A stretch of 64,000 bases of DNA, taken from positions 59,374 to 123,373 of the forward strand of contig NMRA01000762.1 of NCBI GenBank assembly GCA_002633005.1, written 5' to 3'. Below are positions 58,324-64,000 of the stretch, in pieces. The translations under genes and the position numbers were made by a program. This DNA is from Phoronis australis. Its lineage: Eukaryota; Phoronida; Phoronidae. A model generated the notes under the pieces. It saw only the letters and a program-made list of their open reading frames with translations. It searched no databases and was not told the origin of the DNA. Each line of letters begins with the position of its first letter. The first letter of the stretch is position 1.

Positions 58324-61073
58324 CTGAAATTAGCAACAGAACATTGAATGCCAAATAAGTGTATAAGAAAGGGTGATGAAAGCATCGTCATGATAACCCA
58401 TAAACACACACGTCACCATGACAACCTATAACAGGACCTTATGGTAACCCACTACTACACATGTCACCATGGCAATCCCTAACAGGTCTTTATAGTAACC
58501 CACAAATACGCACCAACACACATCACCAACATGGCCTCCAACGTGACTCAATGTTTGCCTATACACGTCACCGTGGTAGCCTCTCACAGGACTTTATGGT
58601 AACCCACAAATACACAATAACACACATCACCATGACAGCCTCCAATGTTTGCCTATACATGTCACCATGGCAGCCTCTCACAGGACTTTATAGTAACCCA
58701 CAAAAACACACTAAACACATAACCATGACGGCCTCCAACAGGACTTAATGTTTGCCTATACATGTCACCGTGGCAGCTTCTAACAAGACTTTACGGTAAC
58801 CCATTAATACATATCACCATGACAGTTTCTGACACAAGTTTATGTTTACCTATTACACATCAGTATACCACCCTCTAACTGGACTTTGAAGAGTCTGGTG
58901 TGGCTGCAACAAATTCTGCTTCAAGACAAAAAACGACTTAAACCAAGACCACTTTACTGTCATAAAGTGTATCTCAAACTATCCCTTATACACTAAGATG
59001 GCTAGGACACTCTAGACATATTATGAATTTTTGCGATAAACAAACGGCCAAAAATGCCTAGTTGGCTCTGGTATCTTTTATGTAGTTCTTTGCTCACTAA
59101 AGAAAATCTACCCGAGATGAGCAAAATGATGAGGGACTCTTTTACTCATTGCTGGCAAATCATGTCGTTTCAAACCTTGCTTATGTGTCTTAAGTTTGTG
59201 GATCTTCTTAAAAAACACGAGGCCCAAACTGAAATTGATGTGAGCGGACAGTTTTCTTTTTTTAGGCAGCGAGCGCAAGCCTAAAAAACAGTCGGGTATA
59301 TATCAGAACAAACAACGTGTAATTTTTTGGCCTAACCACGACAAGAAATCAATCAAAATCTGAGTAAAGAAAAAAATTGATTTCAGTTTTCTAACGATAA
59401 AGTTCAAATCAAGATTTTTGTGCTAGAGGGCCAGTTCTTAGCAGTTTTGAATGTTTCAATTTGTGTATTTGCATACTCCTAACTATGCTAATATATAGCA
59501 AGAACTAAACAACAATTCTATTTGAACGTCGTCTATGCTAAACAAAGTGCAGTTGTATTCATCGACAACTTGTAAATGTGAAAATAAACAATTCTGCAAG
59601 TAGGTGACCTTTGCACTAACGACGTACCTTAATGGTTCAGATTACCCGCACCGTGAAGTGTTATTTCCCAGCACCACGTCACGATACTTACTAGACATGT
59701 TTGAGTTATTTACGGCAGATCATTTTCGCTGGTCAAAAACTCGTTCTTAAAAACATTTGGAAATTTTCAACCTACTTCGTATTCACGTCGTATGTTGTGT
59801 TTCTAACAAATTTGACCAAGCAATCACAGAGATAAGGAATTAGCATGCAAGTTGCATATTAAAGTTTTGGGTAGCCTCAGAAAAATGGCAAAATTTGGCT
59901 ACCTTTAGAAAATCATATCCCATTTCAGAAATAGCGGAATCAACCTGAATGAAACTTTCAAATACTATGATATATAATGCTCTGTTCGCCAAAATGCAGT
60001 CAGGTATTGTTTTTAAAAATATCCACTTTTACATGTCTCATTGCTAGACATCAAACAAGTATTTTGAGTGGTGCTCATATTTTACATTTGATCATGAGAG
60101 AGGAAGCAAAACTAATTTTAACCAACACCTTTCTCAAAACCTTAAAGTAAGCCTTGAAAAAAAATGCACCAGCTGCTGCTGCTAGACAATTTGTGGTTAA
60201 AAAAATCTATTATGATCTCTATTCGTGTATACTTTCACAGCCTGCCCCCAGTTGGAGTGTTTATCTGATACCCTAAGGTCGTTAAACACAAAAGGAACAT
60301 CACTTTCAACAAACCTTGTCTCAAGGAAAACTCGCTGCAGAGATACAAGCAAAATTTGTCACATCAAAAATATTTTGAACTACATTTTAAGGGTATCCCC
60401 TTTAACAGGGTACAATGTAGCTTACCGAAAAACAGCCTGATAGCTTCTATCCCAGCAAAGATAAACATCAGGATGATTTCTGGTGCTAGTACACCATTGG
60501 GGTAGGGGAGGATGATGCCTGGAATACAGAAATAGGAAAAGCATTCACAGTGGGAATAAGGAAGCCATACCTTCATAAACTGTTTCAGCATACAGTCTAC
60601 GTACTTGTAATTATAAGTGATATTGGAAAGTTCAGATCTACGGTTTCAAAAACAACAGAGTGCAATATGTGCAACACATTAATGGCTTCTTGTGCAGAAG
60701 TCTCAAATTTCAGTTGATCCTGATCTTAATGTCTGAGCTGAGTTCCGCAGACTCTCGTGGGAAAATCTAGTGTTCACCAAGTACCGTACTTCACAAGTAA
60801 TGCATGGGGAAAACTCATCAAGACCAGCGTCATCTTGCATTTTCATGAGTGTCCTGCATCTGCGAAACAGGCACCTGTTAATGAGCAGTAAGAGTAAATG
60901 TCCTTTCTTAGTAAAAATAAAAACAAGATACAAATTTCAAAAAAGTGGATTTAAATCCCATTGAGTATCCGTGCATTACCTTTATAGACAAACATGAGCA
61001 CCTCAGCAATCCAGTAGAACAGAAAGTACCATCCATTGCAGTAGAGCAGTAGTTGAAATGGTAACGATGACCT
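58122..61073 (-). CDS. TMEM216: TMEM216, ciliary transition-zone tetraspan protein (partial)
   Basis: Three minus-strand exons in coding order: 61073-60980, 60518-60426, 58323-58122. They join in phase (AAA G|GC, TTC G|GT). Exon A: RSSLPFQLLLYCNGWYF…VLMFVYK, matching the family's SSTPLEILFFLNGWY…LYKG. Exon B: GIILPYPNGVLAPE…AGIEAIRLFFG, matching LLPYP…GIEVIRLFFG. Exon C: QKGNLTERILSV, LILWQTYVLRVELILGGI, LLFGVISMATFA, matching GNLCQRKMPLS and LLLQTYVLRLEVI. Four membrane spans are expected. The family acts in the MKS/tectonic module at the base of cilia. Related TMEM80/TMEM17 proteins fit less well. The first short exon with the ATG is not found. The C-terminus is open: exon C either splices at AG|gtagga to a short last exon or reads straight into TAG at 58118-58120. 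Confidence 0.88.
58395..58870. repeat. Higher-order minisatellite with alternating A and B monomers
   Basis: Units of about 45-60 bp beginning '(g/c)(t/a)(c/a)accatg(a/g)c' alternate between one ending in 'ggtaacccacaaatacac' and one ending in 'atgtttgcctatacat'. The dimer period is about 100 bp with roughly four to five dimers, irregular at the edges. It lies in a TMEM216 intron. Confidence 0.85.
59465..59855 (+). repeat. Dispersed repeat family R1, copy 3
   Basis: Reverse orientation relative to the copies at 7.6 and 52.5 kb. Shares 'aaaacatttggaaattttcaacctact', 'acaaatttgaccaagcaatca' and 'gtgcagttgt' in inverse. It lies in the intron between TMEM216 exons at 58.3 and 60.4 kb. Confidence 0.75.
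60426..60518 (-). CDS. TMEM216: TMEM216 exon with LPYP and IRLFFG motifs
   Basis: 93 bp, acceptor atttctgtattccag, donor TTCG|gtaagc. Encodes the second membrane span with GIEAIRLFF. Confidence 0.88.
60980..61073 (-). CDS. TMEM216: TMEM216 exon with first membrane span
   Basis: 94 bp after a strong polypyrimidine acceptor (ttaacctttgaccccag), donor AAAG|gtaatg. Carries the NGWY signature of the first span. No long ORF covers it; it was found from homology and splice sites. Confidence 0.85.
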
Positions 61074-63897
61074 CTGGGGTCAAAGGTTAAGGAAGATGGA
61101 GGTTACATCATGTGGAGTCGATGCATGCATTTGTAATGGCTGCTTTACTATGGGAACACGTGAAAATATTGTGGCTACTTTTTGACGATATCCGGAAGTT
61201 CATAGTCTATTACTTAAGAAATATTATGAACACAAAAATCATCTATTTCCCAATCTTCAGAGACAAAAAAATTCAAATTCAGCTTGAAGTTCGCCGTCCA
61301 GCACTTTAGAGACTGTTCCAAACTGGATCACTTTTACTGCATGCATTATCACCAACACAGTGCTATGAACTTGCATTTTGTCAAAACGTTTTACTTTTGC
61401 AACTTAATTTACTGGTATACCATTAATGACAAATGTTATAAAAACCAAGTTGGCTTGACACAGTGAGTCACTAAATGTAGCCTACAAAATCACTCCTACT
61501 CTGAGTGAGGAAAATCCGAGCCCAATTTCTAACTGTAACCTGTTAAGTTAATCTTTCTGACAGACCGTGAGTTGACAGTAGATATGCCTGAAGACTAGAT
61601 TAACAGCTTTTTATGGTCAAAAGGATACAATAATCTGCAGCTTCCCTGCAATAGAAATACACAGAGAATGTCAGATAGACGGACTTCAACATGAGAAATT
61701 AACATCTTGTACTTCTTACAGGCAATGCTTTGAACAATTCAGAGGAATGTTGTAAATGTCCTGTTAAGGTGTGACATACAGTTGAACAAAGTCAAAGGCC
61801 TTTTTAATTTGCTTCTTAAAAAGCAATTACCAACTAGTTAAACACTTTGGATGCTTGCATCGCAGGTCAGTCGTGGGCACGAGTTTTTTCCACAATCGCA
61901 CTGCTGCCAATTCCGGCATTAACTCAAGCTACGAATACTAATGAGTTCCAAGAATTCCTTGCCGAAATCGCCAAATAAGGTTACCGGTACTCTTGGCTAC
62001 TGCCGGAGTTCTCTGAATGTCGACGAAGAATACCTGGAACCCAACAACACTGCATCTGTGATTGCTGCTAGTAGCCCTACTACCTGTGCAATGCCAGTAC
62101 TGGCTGTCTTTCATTCTTGTCTAGGGACATCACAATACCCATCCGAGACTGCTAACTGGCTCTCACATAACAACGATCATCGATTTCTAAGGCATTGTTT
62201 TAACCCTCTTAACAATTTTATTTGCTCTCCATGTAACAAAGAGATCTAGCATTTACAAAACGTCTGATGATGTAGAACATAAAGTCCACTGTGCTTGCAT
62301 CACCAATTTTGGTATTTACATGCTTTCCATGAAGAAGAAATTGACATGTCAAAATTTTGCTGAAGCTTGCCATTTGCCAATTTATTTGGTAATTAATGTT
62401 GCACAACATAAGTATGAGTACCAAGTAATGTTGCATTTTTGGAACTGCCTGTCGGTATTCAAGAAAATTTACGAAGGAGAACACGGTTTTTAGAACCGCA
62501 ATTATGTCAGCCTCTTTATGGCTTTGCTTGTACTGTATGAATACTTCGGAAGTTTTTGGCATTTTGATTTTAGTCTATTGCAAGCAATATGTAGAAACAC
62601 CTTTTCTAGTCTTGTCGAAGTCTTAGCCCTCTGGCGGTCATGTTTACAAAACAAAAAGTCTAATGTTGTCTCTAATATTTGGTGTACAAACATGATTTTA
62701 GTGTTTATTGAGTCCTCTCCCAGAGATTAGTGTCATTAAAAAATACACTGAGTCTCTTCCTTGAGTAAACTAAATTATTTACCAGTGTTCTACCGCTATT
62801 CTGCTGCTAAAATTGTGGTGCCATCTTTTGCGTTGACTTATGGCGCTATGAAATAATGAGTACCTATTAGCCAGTTTCTTTTTTCTCCGATTCTTCTTTC
62901 ACGTATTCTTTTCTTCTACGAGGTTATGTACATGTCACAAGAAAATACCGGAAATACTCTCATTCTGTTACAAGTTTTTAGTAATTTAATAGCAACAAAC
63001 CAAATTTCAGAACAAATTTTGCTGCTGTGATGTCGCAAAATATAAGAAAATGGCGTGTGCGCATATCACAACCGAAAAACGACAGACTTTTCTTTGTTAC
63101 AAAAGGCGAAGAATTGTGCAAAAAAATGACGTTTAATACATTGTTTTTCACTTAAACAGCTGCAATGTTGGGCAAGGTTAGTGTACGTTGATACTCCCAG
63201 ATTTTGCATGCATCAAAGCCAATCGTTAGCTCTACATGTTGATATAAGTTTCAAGACGAGGTGACCAGCAGAACTACCTACGCTGTGTAAAAGTTCAGGG
63301 TGTAACAGAGCTCAACACAGAGTGGTACCTAGCTGTATTTTGTCGATAGTCTTCATACACTCATACAGCTAGCTGGCTGACTGCACATAGTGTACCTAAT
63401 TATCAGAAGGACCCTAAATATCGGAAACTACAGAAAGTATTACTTGAAGCATAATTTGAGAAATAAATGACACCAATTTTCGTTCCACTGTAATGCATTC
63501 AATGTCCAGCATTGAGATACTAAAAACTGCAGTGAGGTCGCACGTGAATTAATCGTCTGCACTGATTCATCTAGACAACTTGGTGGTGTCGTGGATAATT
63601 TTGTGGCACTAGTCGGATATAATGGACCCTAACTTATTCCAAATAAATCCACTAAATGTTAGTCTAAATGAATGATTTTGGTATCGTTGCATTCCTCAGA
63701 CATCTGGCTATCCGTACAAATCCTTTTCACGACCCTCAATTACTCTAGTCTATAACTACGCCATTCTGAATTTGGTACACTTTAGCGTTAGCCACGCGCA
63801 TTGTGAAATCGGCAGCCATTTCATTGGACTTACTATATCTAGCGCCATCTATCGGCGATTTGCTACAACACGCGCTGTTCCTTTTTCATCAGTCAAC
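61074..63897. other. Region upstream of the known TMEM216 exons
   Basis: No convincing exon. It should contain the TMEM216 first exon and promoter if the gene has normal size, but no minus-strand ATG with a clean donor in phase stood out. Confidence 0.4.
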
Positions 63898-63975
63898 ATG
63901 GACGACGATAACATGACGGTGACAGATACGGTCGTGAGAGAGACGACGAAGGTGATGACGAGAGCAGATGATTAA
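63898..63975 (+). CDS. Possible first exon of a plus-strand gene leaving the window
   Basis: ATG in good context (gtcaacATGGAC) opens a short acidic frame, MDDDNMTVTDTVVRETTK, then a donor-like AAG|gtgatg; unspliced it stops after 25 codons. Family unknown. If real, it is transcribed divergently from TMEM216. Confidence 0.2.
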   Translation: MDDDNMTVTDTVVRETTKVMTRADD

Positions 63976-64000
63976 TAACGACTGACGTTAATAATATTGA

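Overview
The window is nuclear DNA from an animal. Genes are split by GT/AG introns, intergenic DNA is AT-rich, and there is much simple-sequence and transposon-derived repeat. Three well-supported genes and two weaker ones occupy a small part of it. The gene set (a core-2-type N-acetylglucosaminyltransferase, a Sec23-like vWA protein of the kind often annotated as 'circularly permutated Ras protein 1-like' in invertebrates, a ciliary transition-zone protein, a THAP domain) fits a marine invertebrate, possibly an invertebrate deuterostome. I cannot name the species.

Layout. 0-3.6 kb: no gene, one inverted repeat pair. 3.6-6.6 kb (+): a two-exon type II glycosyltransferase of 415 aa, its intron carrying two repeat insertions. 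6.6-11.2 kb: repeats only. 11.3-27.6 kb (-): a 13-exon gene whose exons join in one open frame of 864 codons: FG-like N-terminus, Cys2/Cys2 zinc ribbon, vWA domain with complete MIDAS, beta-rich region, helical tail. 28.6-30.0 kb (+): a probable small gene arranged divergently from it. 30-35.5 kb: no gene. 35.6-39.2 kb: a degraded DNA transposon with about 400-bp terminal inverted repeats, followed by a 38-bp minisatellite. 39.7-46.4 kb: a ribozyme-like motif, a polypyrimidine block, a foldback element and an 844-bp allelic duplication joined by one N (probable assembly artefact). 46.5-47.9 kb (+): an intact dual-specificity-phosphatase-fold protein whose catalytic Cys is Ser. 49-55 kb: satellite-like repeats whose units carry CTCF-like motifs, with a THAP ORF and two unassigned ORFs between. 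58.1-61.1 kb (-): three exons of TMEM216. The last 3 kb is nearly featureless.

The genes do not form a pathway. The points most worth following up are the putative pseudophosphatase, the intact Sec23-like vWA protein without a visible Ras domain, the repeats carrying CTCF-like cores, a composite element combining TIR-like ends with tRNA-like boxes, and the 844-bp duplication that could mislead copy-number work.
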